A stretch of DNA of 64,000 nucleotides from an uncultured Lachnospiraceae bacterium (GTDB lineage Bacteria; Bacillota; Clostridia; Lachnospirales; Lachnospiraceae): assembly GCA_947086895.1 (NCBI GenBank), contig CAMUAR010000008.1, forward strand, positions 26,167 to 90,166, read 5' to 3'. Below, piece after piece: positions 17,483-25,938 of this stretch (position 1 is its first letter; the number at the start of each line of letters is the position of its first letter). A model generated the notes under the pieces. That model searched no databases, was not told where the DNA came from, and was given only the letters and a program-made list of their open reading frames with translations. A program made the translations under genes and the position numbers.

Positions 17483-18547
17483 ATGGATTTAGAAAATCAA
17501 TATGAATCAGCAGTAGTTGCTATAAAGCAAGCTGTCGAAAAGAGCAGATATAGGGCTGCAAAGGCAGGTAATGCAGAAATGTTATCTCTTTATTATGGAA
17601 TTGGTAAATATGTTTCTGAGAATACAAGAAATGGTGCTTGGGGAACAGATGCAATTAAAACAATTTCTGGTAGATGAAAGACGGAATTGGTAGGAATCAG
17701 AGGTTTTTCAGAGAGCAATATTAAAAATATGCGGCAGTTTTATGATGAGTGGAGTCCTTATGTAAATCGCCAGCCAGTGGCTGGCGATATAGATTGGAAC
17801 GAATTTATATCATTGGGTTTTACGCATCATATAGAAATATTGTCAAAAACGAAAGAGATTTCTGAACGTTTATTTTATATCCACGAATGTGCGGTCAGGG
17901 CTTGGGATAAGTATACATTAAGGGAATACATTAAGTCAGGACTGTACCATAAACAGGGAAATCTGCCGAATAATTTTTCTGATACGCTCAGCGATACGCA
18001 GTTTGCTGTAAAGGCAACAAAAGCGTTCAAGGATAATTATTTGTTGGATTTCATCAATACAGAAAATCTTGGTGAAGCAAGTGAGGACATTGACGAGCGA
18101 ATAATCGAGAATCAGACTGTAAACAATATTAAAGAATTTATTATAAGGTTTGGAACAGACTTTATTTTTATGGGAAATCAATATAGAATAGAAGCAGCAG
18201 GCGAAGAAATGTTCATTGACCTTTTATTCTTCAATCGGGAACTGAATTGCCTTGTCGCAGTGGAACTGAAAACAGGTAAATTCAAACCATCATATTTAGG
18301 ACAATTGAATACTTATTTAATAATTTTAGATGATAAAGTTAGGAAAGAGCATGAGAATCCTTCGGTTGGATTGATATTGTGTAAGGATATGAACAAAGCA
18401 TTTATGGATTATGTAATAAGGGATTATGAGAAACCGTTGGGAGTTGCAACTTATAAAACTTATAAAGATATGTCTGATGAAATGAAAAAGGCTTTGCCAA
18501 ATGTAGATGATTTGAGAAAACTGTTGGTTAGTGAAGAACAGGAATAA
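17483..18547 (+). pseudogene. DUF1016/YhcG-type PD-(D/E)XK nuclease, interrupted by TGA
   Basis: Two reading segments in the same frame are separated only by a TGA at 17675-17677. The first (MDLENQYESAV to KTISGR) is the DUF1016 N-terminal domain; the second carries RGFSESNIKNMRQFYDEW and the nuclease core FIDLLFFNRELNCLVAVELK, with GQLNTYL after it, all expected in an intact protein of about 355 residues. In intact relatives a Leu-like residue stands where the TGA is. A second start after the stop could still give the nuclease half. The family is a PD-(D/E)XK nuclease of unclear cellular role. Confidence 0.75.
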
Positions 18548-18593
18548 AGGAAGATTTTTGGGCATATGGATAATACGGTTGATATTATAAAAA

Positions 18594-18842
18594 ATGGTAT
18601 TACAACTGAAAAAAATAAATGAGATTGCCTATAATCAATATAAGCCTGTTGTATCTGACTTGTGCAGCAGAATTGTAACATTAGGTGAAGTTGAGTATAC
18701 GCTTGACAGGATGCTTGATTTTTGTAGTGATGATGCGGTTTTAGGGCTATTTAAGGATGTATGTAGACATTACTCTGATATTTATCCAGAAATAATAGCA
18801 TATCAGAGTAATTCATATCGTGAAATTTGGGATGTGAAATAA
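18594..18842 (+). CDS. small hypothetical protein after the broken nuclease gene
   Basis: Reading of 82 residues (MVLQLKKINEIAYNQYKP at the start, SNSYREIWDVK at the end) with no good ribosome site. An alternative short frame from ATG 18566 runs into the same region through a seven-A tract (about 18608), so a frameshifted N-terminus is possible. No domain recognised. It lies 46 bp after the nuclease stop and may have formed an operon with it. Confidence 0.45.
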   Translation: MVLQLKKINEIAYNQYKPVVSDLCSRIVTLGEVEYTLDRMLDFCSDDAVLGLFKDVCRHYSDIYPEIIAYQSNSYREIWDVK

Positions 18843-19144
18843 TTTAGAATAAATTTTCCCAAGTAATATTCAAGGTTTACTCAAGATTTATCCAAGGTTA
18901 TCCAAGTTCATGCTTCTAAAATGCTTCTAAAATTTCTGATTCTCAAAAAAACCAGCCGATTTTAGAAGTAATATCAGATAAAAAATCCCCATTTTATCAT
19001 GGTTTGCAATATAGACAAACGCATCTTAGCAACGTAAGGTTGGACGTACAGTTAGTTCTGGTTCTGTGGCTACTATCATTGAGCAATCTGACCAGATTAG
19101 CATGATATAATTTATGCAGTTACATTGAAATAAGAGGATTAGTT
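18843..19144. other. non-coding gap with short degenerate repeats
   Basis: The first part holds four imperfect repeats of a CAAGRTTTAY-like unit (about 18870-18910) and GCTTCTAAAAT twice (18912-18933). No gene, terminator or promoter was recognised; the end resembles decayed coding sequence. An AGAGGATTAG ribosome site for the next gene ends the gap. Confidence 0.4.
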
Positions 19145-19717
19145 ATGGCATTTTGCGATTTATTTAAAGAGTTCATCCCGATTCGCGTAGATGAGGATAT
19201 TTATCTTCGGCAACATGAGCCGCAAAAGGATGCCAGACCGTTTTGGGAAATATATTATGATGAAGAGAATTTTACATATTTCGGAGGTTATAAAAGACCT
19301 TATGATTGGAATGAAGAGAGAGAAATTCGGGCTGAAGTAAGCCGCATAAAGGGATTTAAAGGCAAGCGGGAATATCCTTGAGTTGTGACAGATCAGGGGA
19401 AAGTCATTGGTCAGATACAGCTGTTTAATTTTTTTAATCATAACACTTGTGCAGAGGTTGGTTATTTTATTAAGAAAACTTATTGGAATCGTGGAATCAA
19501 TACAAAGGTATTAAAGACAGTGTGCAGATTTGGGATAGAAACTATGGGGTTGGAAAGAATTGAAGCATTTGCTCATGTGGACAATATCGGTTCTAACAGA
19601 ACATTGCAAAAGGCAGGTTTTGTGAAGGAAGGAACGCTACGAAAAAGATTTGAAGTAAAAGGGCAATTGTATGACTGTAATGTGTATTCATTTGTGAAGG
19701 ATAATTTGGAAAAGTAG
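19145..19717 (+). pseudogene. RimJ-like GNAT acetyltransferase interrupted by TGA
   Basis: One frame from ATG 19145 to 19717 encodes a complete RimJ/RimL-type acetyltransferase apart from a TGA at 19379-19381 between REYP and VVTDQGKVIG. Intact relatives usually have a Trp there, so a TGG-to-TGA change is likely. The acetyl-CoA part is GYFIKKTYWNRGINTKVLK, followed by FAHVDNIGSNRTLQKAGFVKEG. The downstream half lacks a good start of its own. Ribosome site AAGAGGATTAG precedes 19145. Confidence 0.75.
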
Positions 19718-19799
19718 ATAAATTCAAATTTATATGCGTATGTATGTTAATAGAATGTTTGTTAAGCTTTTTTTAACTGGGATAAAAATGTCGTTAGAG

Positions 19800-19838
19800 A
19801 AACTCTGATGAAATTTGGTACCATTTTCATCAGAGTTT
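19800..19838. repeat. long perfect hairpin
   Basis: AAACTCTGATGAAAT pairs with ATTTTCATCAGAGTTT around the loop TTGGTACC. No T-tract follows directly, so this is only a possible terminator for the broken acetyltransferase gene. Confidence 0.5.
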
Positions 19839-19972
19839 CCTCACCAATCTTTTCATTGAAAAAAGAAGATGAAAGATGTATAATAAATTATTCCATAACG
19901 TCTTTATTAAGTATACGAATCCTTGAAATATTAAAGAATGTGAGAATTTTTGAATAATCAAAGTATAATTGA

Positions 19973-20659
19973 TTTAAAATTGTTAAAGAAAATAATAAAG
20001 GTTCCCATAATACAGCAGAATATTTATCTGGTTTTTATAAAGAAGACCGATTGATTCCAGTGATTACTTTGGTTGTATATTTTGGCGCCGAAGTGTGGGA
20101 TGCACCCAGAAGTTTATGTGAAATGCTTGAAGTAAAAGATAAAAGAGTATTAGGTTATGTCAACGATTACCATTTAAATCTTATTGTTCCAGCAGAATTG
20201 CAGGAATCTGATTTTGAAAAATTCACAACAGATTTGCGAGAAGTCATGCGGTATATTCAATGCTCGGCAGATAAACAAAAGTTATCCTGGTTGGTGGAAA
20301 ATGATCATAGATTTTCTAAGATGGATCGAAACACCGCAATGCTGTTGAACGAGTGTACAGGGTCAGGCTTGAAGTTTCGTGAATCAGAAGGGAGTGTTGA
20401 TATGTGTGAGGCAATAAAGGAATTAAGAAAGGAATGGTATGAGCAGGGGCAGCAAAAAGGTCGTGAGAAAGGACGAGAGGAGGGACGGGAAAAAGGACGG
20501 GAAGAAGGACGGGAAGAAGGTGAACAGACAGGGATTATAAACTCTCTGAAAGCACTTGTAAAAAATTTGGGAATTTCTCTCGAACGTGCGATGGATATTT
20601 TGGAAATTCCAGAAGATAAGCGTCCGTCTATTGCAAAAGTATATAAGGAGATGCAGTAA
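19973..20659 (+). pseudogene. 5'-truncated Rpn-family nuclease/transposase-like gene
   Basis: The open frame begins after a TGA at 19970 and already contains AEYLSGFYKEDRLIPVITL, which in Rpn (PD-(D/E)XK, recombination-promoting nuclease) proteins is internal; VVYFGAEVWDAPRSLCEML follows. The first catalytic third is missing. The C-terminal region has a run of GREKGREEG-type repeats (about 20458-20520) before a final helical segment. No start with a ribosome site was found except perhaps TTG 20051. It is most likely a remnant. Confidence 0.7.
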
Positions 20660-20759
20660 AGAGTAACATTATAATCTTATTCGCAGGATACTTTTTATTT
20701 TTGATAAATTAAAGTTTTTATATTATAAATTTGAAAGTGAAAATTTTTATATTTTATAC

Positions 20760-20788
20760 TTGACAGAAACATAGAATTAAAGTATTAT
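20760..20788 (+). promoter_or_regulatory. promoter of the metG T-box unit
   Basis: TTGACA (20760-20765), 17 bases, TATTAT (20783-20788). It lies just ahead of the T-box leader. Confidence 0.8.
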
Positions 20789-20814
20789 AGAAAATCAATA
20801 GAAAAAATGAAAAG

Positions 20815-21102
20815 GCAAAGAAGGAAAGAGTACGGGATGGAATCTTCCACAGAGAATCCCGCGGGCAGTATAGCTGCCAGCTGAGAGCGGGAGAAGATAA
20901 AATTTCGGAACATGGTTCTGGAGCTGCGCGGTCAAAACTTCAAAAAATTTTTGGTTAGGCTGCGACGGGAGCGCACGTTAAAGCGTTATACTGTTTTTAT
21001 AACAGTAGCAGAGGCACATATTCGTGAGAAATGTGTGAAATAAAGTGGTATCACGGGACATAGCTCCTGTCTTTATCGAGAGGTAAAGACAGGAGTTTTT
21101 TT
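20815..21102 (+). promoter_or_regulatory. T-box leader controlling metG
   Basis: The leader has the T-box order: a long stem I region (20830-20935), a candidate AUG specifier at 20912-20914 followed by the usual purine, the T-box sequence AAAGTGGTATCACGGG (21042-21057), and an intrinsic terminator CTCCTGTCTTTA / TAAAGACAGGAG (21064-21075, 21084-21095) with seven T. Uncharged initiator or elongator tRNA-Met should pair with the T-box and prevent termination, so metG is expressed when methionine is short. The AUG specifier fits the downstream gene. Confidence 0.85.
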
Positions 21103-21316
21103 GCACACGGACGCGGAACAAATTTGTGTCCGGCGCGAGTCGGGAAAAGATGAAAAATTTTTTTTCGATTGCGCACAAACGCAGAACAAATAAACAGCGG
21201 AAAAACTTTATTCATTTGTACAGGGATTTTGATAATTCTTTGCAGCGCTTTTTTGTGTCGGAGCGCTGTCCGGCACAAAATAAAAAAATAAAAACAGTGC
21301 AGAAAAGAGGATGACA

Positions 21317-23341
21317 ATGGAAAAGAAACCTTATTACATCACGACAGCAATTGCTTATACCTCAGGGAAACCGCATATTGGCAACACTTATGAGATTGTG
21401 CTTGCAGATAGCATTGCGCGTTATAAAAGGATGGAAGGATACGATGTTTATTTTCAGACTGGCACAGATGAGCATGGTCTGAAGGTTGAGCAAAAAGCAT
21501 CTTTGGAGGGTGTTACTCCAAAACAGTTTGTGGATGGTGTTGCAGGGGAAATTCGCCAGATCTGGGATTTAATGAATACTTCCTATGACAAGTTTATCCG
21601 AACAACAGATACAGACCACGAAAAGCAAGTGCAGAAAATTTTTAAAAAGCTTTATAACAAAGGTGATATTTATAAAAGCTCTTATGAAGGAATGTATTGT
21701 ACTCCTTGCGAATCTTTCTGGACAGAATCGCAGCTTGTGGACGGAAAATGCCCGGACTGCGGCAGGGAGGTAAAACCAGCAAAAGAAGAAGCCTATTTCT
21801 TCCGTATGAGCAAGTATGCAGACCGTCTGATCGAGCATATTAATGCGCACCCGGAATTTATTCAGCCGGTTTCGCGAAAAAATGAGATGATGAATAATTT
21901 CCTTTTGCCGGGATTACAAGATTTATGTGTGTCGAGGACTTCATTTAAATGGGGAGTTCCAGTAGACTTTGATGACAAACATGTAGTTTATGTGTGGATT
22001 GATGCACTTTCTAATTATATTACGGGAATTGGCTATGATGCGGACGGTGTACAGTCGGAGAAGTTTCAGAAATTCTGGCCTGCGGATTTGCATTTGATTG
22101 GAAAGGATATTCTGCGGTTCCATACGATTTACTGGCCGATTATGTTAATGGCGCTTGATGTGCCGCTGCCAAAACAGATTTTTGGGCATCCGTGGCTTTT
22201 GCGGACAGATGAGAATGGCAAGAGCGTGAAAATGAGCAAATCGCGTGGCAATGTGCTGTATGCAGATGATTTGGCGGATGTTTTCGGCGTGGACGCAGTG
22301 CGTTATTTTGTTTTGCATGAAATGCCGTTTGAAAGCGACGGCGCAGTCAGCTGGGAACTGATGGCAGAACGAATCAATTCTGATTTGGCGAACACGCTTG
22401 GCAATTTGGTAAATCGCACAATTTCTATGTCAAATAAATATTTTGGTGGAATCGTTGAGGATGCCAGCGCAGAGGAAGAGGTGGATAATGATCTAAAAGC
22501 AGTTGCGGCAGGTGCAGCGAACCGCGTGGCAGAAAAAATGAAAGAGCTGCGCGTGGCAGATGCAATTACAGAAATATTTACTTTATTTAAACGCTGCAAT
22601 AAATATATTGATGAGACAATGCCATGGGCGCTTGCGAAGGACGAGACAAAACAGGAACGCCTAAAGACCGTACTCTACAATCTTGCTGAGAGCATTTCCA
22701 TCGGCGCAGTACTGATTGAGCCGTTTATGCCGGAAACATCCGGGAAAATTCTTGCACAGTTGAATGCACCGAAAAGAAGTTTTGAGGAATGTAAAAAATT
22801 TGGATGCTATGTTTCAGGGACAAAAGTAACCGAAACGCCGGAAATTCTCTTTGCGCGTCTGGACTTAAAAGAAGTGCAAAAAAAAGCAATGGAAGTTGCC
22901 GAAGCACAGAAAGCAGAAGCAGAAAAGGAAGCAGCAGGTTTATCAGATAGTTCCGTGGATACTTCCAAAGATGCGGCAGAACAAGAGGAAAACGTTATCG
23001 ATATTGAGACAAAGCCAGAAATTACTTACGATGATTTTGCAAAGCTTCAATTTCAGGTTGGCGAGATTATTGCCTGCGAGGAAGTGAAAAAATCCAAAAA
23101 ACTTTTGTGTTCTCAAGTAAAAATCGGCAGTCAGGTAAAGCAGATTGTATCAGGGATCAAAGCGCACTATACAGCGCAGGAGATGGTTGGGAAAAAGGTG
23201 ATGGTGCTTGTAAACTTAAAGCCTGCCACTCTTGCTGGGATTGTTTCAGAAGGAATGCTATTATGCGCAGAAGATGAAAATGGAGAACTTGCTTTAATGA
23301 CACCCGAAAAGCCGATGCCAGCAGGAGCAGAAATTTGTTAG
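21317..23341 (+). CDS. metG: methionyl-tRNA synthetase
   Basis: Class I aminoacyl-tRNA synthetase of 674 residues that charges tRNA-Met in the cytosol. The HIGH-type motif appears as GKPHIGNTYE, the zinc-binding knuckle as CTPCESFW...CPDCGRE, the KMSKS loop as VKMSKSRGN. The C-terminal 110 residues from about YDDFAKLQFQVGEII form the EMAP/Trbp-type tRNA-binding domain, joined by an Ala/Glu-rich linker. ATG 21317 is used rather than 21311: GAGG at 21307-21310 is correctly spaced only for the second. Regulation is by the T-box leader upstream. A hairpin at 23414-23450 may end the transcript. Confidence 0.97.
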   Translation: MEKKPYYITTAIAYTSGKPHIGNTYEIVLADSIARYKRMEGYDVYFQTGTDEHGLKVEQKASLEGVTPKQFVDGVAGEIRQIWDLMNTSYDKFIRTTDTDHEKQVQKIFKKLYNKGDIYKSSYEGMYCTPCESFWTESQLVDGKCPDCGREVKPAKEEAYFFRMSKYADRLIEHINAHPEFIQPVSRKNEMMNNFLLPGLQDLCVSRTSFKWGVPVDFDDKHVVYVWIDALSNYITGIGYDADGVQSEKFQKFWPADLHLIGKDILRFHTIYWPIMLMALDVPLPKQIFGHPWLLRTDENGKSVKMSKSRGNVLYADDLADVFGVDAVRYFVLHEMPFESDGAVSWELMAERINSDLANTLGNLVNRTISMSNKYFGGIVEDASAEEEVDNDLKAVAAGAANRVAEKMKELRVADAITEIFTLFKRCNKYIDETMPWALAKDETKQERLKTVLYNLAESISIGAVLIEPFMPETSGKILAQLNAPKRSFEECKKFGCYVSGTKVTETPEILFARLDLKEVQKKAMEVAEAQKAEAEKEAAGLSDSSVDTSKDAAEQEENVIDIETKPEITYDDFAKLQFQVGEIIACEEVKKSKKLLCSQVKIGSQVKQIVSGIKAHYTAQEMVGKKVMVLVNLKPATLAGIVSEGMLLCAEDENGELALMTPEKPMPAGAEIC

Positions 23342-23413
23342 ATTCGGTTTGTGACTTATATTATTTTTGATTCTTTTATTGCAAATATTTGCGGTGTATT
23401 TAAAGTGAGATGT

Positions 23414-23450
23414 ATCAGGACTGGTTTTTATTTTTAAAATCAGTCCTGAT
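23414..23450 (+). terminator. hairpin after metG
   Basis: ATCAGGACTG and CAGTCCTGAT form a perfect 10-bp stem, extended by TTTT/AAAA. No T-tract follows on the plus strand, so termination is plausible but not certain. Confidence 0.45.
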
Positions 23451-23481
23451 GTGCAAATTGTAAGTATTTTTGTAAAAACCC

Positions 23482-23510
23482 TTGAAAAATATAGATTACT
23501 TTGCTAGAAT
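23482..23510 (+). promoter_or_regulatory. promoter of the membrane-protein gene
   Basis: TTGAAA (23482-23487), 17-base spacer, TAGAAT (23505-23510). Confidence 0.65.
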
Positions 23511-23539
23511 AGTAGGGGCGAACAAATGTTTAACCCCAG

Positions 23540-23605
23540 AGTTCCTGATGGGCAGGAACTGCCTGTTGTACAGGCAATGCAGACGGTAAAAATCCGTTTT
23601 TCTGC
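23540..23605 (+). promoter_or_regulatory. hairpin-rich 5' leader with alternative pairing
   Basis: Three hairpins stand in 66 bases: AGTTCCTG/CAGGAACT (23540-23560), GCCTG/CAGGC (23561-23575) and GCAGACGG/CCG..TCTGC (23579-23605). GGCAG-GAA-CTGCC (about 23551-23563) can form instead of the first two. The leader ends 26 bases before the ribosome site. It may be a cis-regulatory RNA of a class I do not recognise. Confidence 0.45.
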
Positions 23606-23639
23606 GGGATATCAATGTTGAGTGATGAAGGAGGATATC

Positions 23640-24776
23640 ATGTTAGAAGAGTTAAAGGGAAGAGCTCAGAAATCTGCAAAAACAAGAATCATCGGATGGG
23701 CAATTACAATTGTGGTTTTGATGATTGCACCTTTGTTTGCGCCAATTCAGATGATTTTAGGTCCAAAAGATCTGACGGGAAAAACAAACCTTGATTACAG
23801 CAAATACGAAGGAAAATATGTAAGCCTGGATGTTTCCTATGTACTGGGCTACTATATGGAAGAATATACGGTTGACAAGTCGAACCGCAGAACTTCAACA
23901 AACAAGTATGGCTATATTGTTTACAACTATGATGATAATTCCTGTGTCGGCGTTTGGCTTCCAAAGTCGGAGGACAGCCAGATGCAGAAGAAGATTGACG
24001 CGACGCTGGAGTTCCTTCTTTCCGGCACCGAGGCCAGCGAGTCCAAGAAAGTAAAAGGTACGTTAAAACCTCTGACGGGTCAGGAACTGGACTTTTATAA
24101 AGAATCCATTGAAGAACTGGAAGAGTATATACCAGGTATTGTGGAGGCATCCGCATATTACTACATAGATTATGAATCCGTCAACAAGATTCCTACTTAT
24201 GTAATTTACCTTATCTATATTGTATGTGCAATTGGTGTGATTATGATTATTATCAGTCTTATACAGCTGCTCTCAAAGAAGTCGGAAAAGGATCTGAACA
24301 AATTTATTGCGGCGAATCCTGGTGTAACAGAGGCGCAGATTGACAGCGATATGCGCGCTGCGGTGCGTATCGGTAAGAAGAACGCTATTTTTGCCGGTCA
24401 GCGGTTTACAGTATGGCAGGTAAACACAGCAGTTAAGATTCTGGACAACAGTAAACTTGTATGGGCTTATTACTATCGTGTAACTGGAAGAAATTCTGTC
24501 AGCCAGACAAGAATTTTTAATATTGATCATAAGATGATTGCAATTAATGCGTCGAAAGATGCTTCGGACAAGCTGTTGTCCGCTTATGTTGCAACTCAGC
24601 CGCACATGATTATCGGGTATAAGTCAGAGCTTGAGAAACAGTACAACAAAGATTTCCGCGGTTTCCTGGATCTGTGCTATAACAATGCGGGACAGAACAG
24701 CGATAATTCCGGCGAGAATGACGGTTATACAACACAGTTTAACAATGAAAGCACATCAAATCAGGATGAATTTTAA
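23640..24776 (+). CDS. two-TM membrane protein of unknown function (DUF6709-like)
   Basis: Protein of 378 residues. AAGGAGGATATC places the start at ATG 23640. Residues about 18-40 (IIGWAITIVVLMIAPLFA) form the first membrane helix, an extracellular region of some 140 residues follows, then a second helix near residue 190 (YVIYLIYIVCAIGVIMIIISL) and a cytosolic C-terminal domain with WAYYYRVTGRNSVSQTRIF and a Asn/Ser/Asp-rich tail. It resembles clostridial proteins listed as DUF6709, but I am not certain of that name. The gene has its own promoter and a structured leader and ends before a strong bidirectional terminator, so it is a single-gene unit. Confidence 0.7.
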   Translation: MLEELKGRAQKSAKTRIIGWAITIVVLMIAPLFAPIQMILGPKDLTGKTNLDYSKYEGKYVSLDVSYVLGYYMEEYTVDKSNRRTSTNKYGYIVYNYDDNSCVGVWLPKSEDSQMQKKIDATLEFLLSGTEASESKKVKGTLKPLTGQELDFYKESIEELEEYIPGIVEASAYYYIDYESVNKIPTYVIYLIYIVCAIGVIMIIISLIQLLSKKSEKDLNKFIAANPGVTEAQIDSDMRAAVRIGKKNAIFAGQRFTVWQVNTAVKILDNSKLVWAYYYRVTGRNSVSQTRIFNIDHKMIAINASKDASDKLLSAYVATQPHMIIGYKSELEKQYNKDFRGFLDLCYNNAGQNSDNSGENDGYTTQFNNESTSNQDEF

Positions 24777-24916
24777 ATAATCTTTGGAACAGTTTATATT
24801 GCTTATAAAACAAAGATTAAGAGAAAGATTTTGTTTTTATTTCTGTGAGATAAGGCGATTCGAAAAATAAAAGTTTTTTTGAATCGTTATGGTTTTGTAG
24901 GCATTGATAAAAAGGG

Positions 24917-24958
24917 GAGGGTTCAGAAAGCCATTATTCTCTGGCTTTTTGAACCCTC
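24917..24958. terminator. bidirectional terminator
   Basis: GAGGGTTCAGAAAGCC (24917-24932) pairs with GGCTTTTTGAACCCTC (24943-24958). It separates the membrane-protein gene from the convergent cysteine-cluster gene. A weaker CGATTC/GAATCG hairpin with A5/T7 lies at 24856-24886. Confidence 0.8.
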
Positions 24959-25019
24959 TTTCATTCCAGTACCTGAATTTTTGAACTTAAAAACAATCAA
25001 AGAAAATGGCTGTCTGCAA

Positions 25020-25703
25020 TTAAACAAGAAGTGCCTGTGCTTTTTCAAAACGTTTGTAGAATTCCTGATAAAATGCTGCTTCTGCTGTTTCTGGTATCTT
25101 GTCAGATACCGAGTATGCTGTGCGGTAAAATGTATGGAGCAGATATAGCTGCGCTTGGCGTACCGTTTCGGGCGGGCAGGACAAAAGCTGGTTTTCCAGA
25201 TCCTCCAGAAAGTAGTGCCAGTCATTGATAAATTTTTGATTTTGCGGCAGCAGTACAGTATCGATCCACTTGCTGACTTTCGTCTTTGTACGTGGTTTTG
25301 GACATTCTTTGGTTTGAAGAATATAACAGAAAGTACGCTTGGAATAATATCTTCCAAGCGGAAACATCCGGCAGAAGCCTGGGCGGAAAGCGTGGATATC
25401 ACATCGTCCAAGATGATTTAAAAATGGACAGCAGCCAGTATTTTGCTGGAATTTTAAATGAGGTAAAATAATGCCGTCGATCAATTCAAGTTCAATCTTT
25501 TCACCAGTGATCAGATCATCAAAGCTGCAGGAAAGAGCCATAGACAGCCGAAAGCAGTCCAGCGGGTCCAAAAGTATGGTATCTACCATTTCATGGCAGC
25601 ATTTTGAGCAGCCGACGCAGTCGCGGCAGTCTGCGCGCACCATATCATCAAGCAGGTAAAACCTGCCGTCTGTAATTTCATTTAAATCAATATTTCGCTT
25701 CAT
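25020..25703 (-). CDS. YkgJ-family cysteine cluster protein
   Basis: Cytosolic protein of 227 residues with the cluster CRDCVGCSKCCHEM near residue 26, then GCCPFL, GRCDIHAFRPGFCRMFP and KECPKP. This arrangement of Cys residues is typical of the YkgJ (CxxCxxCC) family, thought to bind zinc or an iron-sulfur cluster. The C-terminal 90 residues are helical and family-poor. GGAAGGAGATACCTAG precedes the ATG. The gene is convergent with the membrane-protein gene and divergent from the MATE transporter. Biochemical role unknown. Confidence 0.8.
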   Translation of the reverse strand: MKRNIDLNEITDGRFYLLDDMVRADCRDCVGCSKCCHEMVDTILLDPLDCFRLSMALSCSFDDLITGEKIELELIDGIILPHLKFQQNTGCCPFLNHLGRCDIHAFRPGFCRMFPLGRYYSKRTFCYILQTKECPKPRTKTKVSKWIDTVLLPQNQKFINDWHYFLEDLENQLLSCPPETVRQAQLYLLHTFYRTAYSVSDKIPETAEAAFYQEFYKRFEKAQALLV

Positions 25704-25938
25704 CTAGGTATCTCCTTCCTGGGGAAGCAAAAAAATTTGTAAGTTTGTAAAGTATTTCGAAAGCTTCACACCAAAGAGTACAACAAAAAGAGCCAATAAG
25801 ATAACCGAACAACAGTATTATTATAGGCGATAAAGAGGACAATAGCAATACAAGAAAGCATTTTAAATTATAGTTTTAAGGTTTGCAGGTATCCGTTTGA
25901 CAACCAAAATACAACAATACAAGGGGGATTGAATTATT

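Noticed and set aside
12743..19717. TGA read as Trp (alternative code or selenocysteine)
   Set aside because: TGA serves as a normal stop for several intact genes here (for example at 8362 and 43972), and no SECIS-like hairpin follows the in-frame TGA codons.
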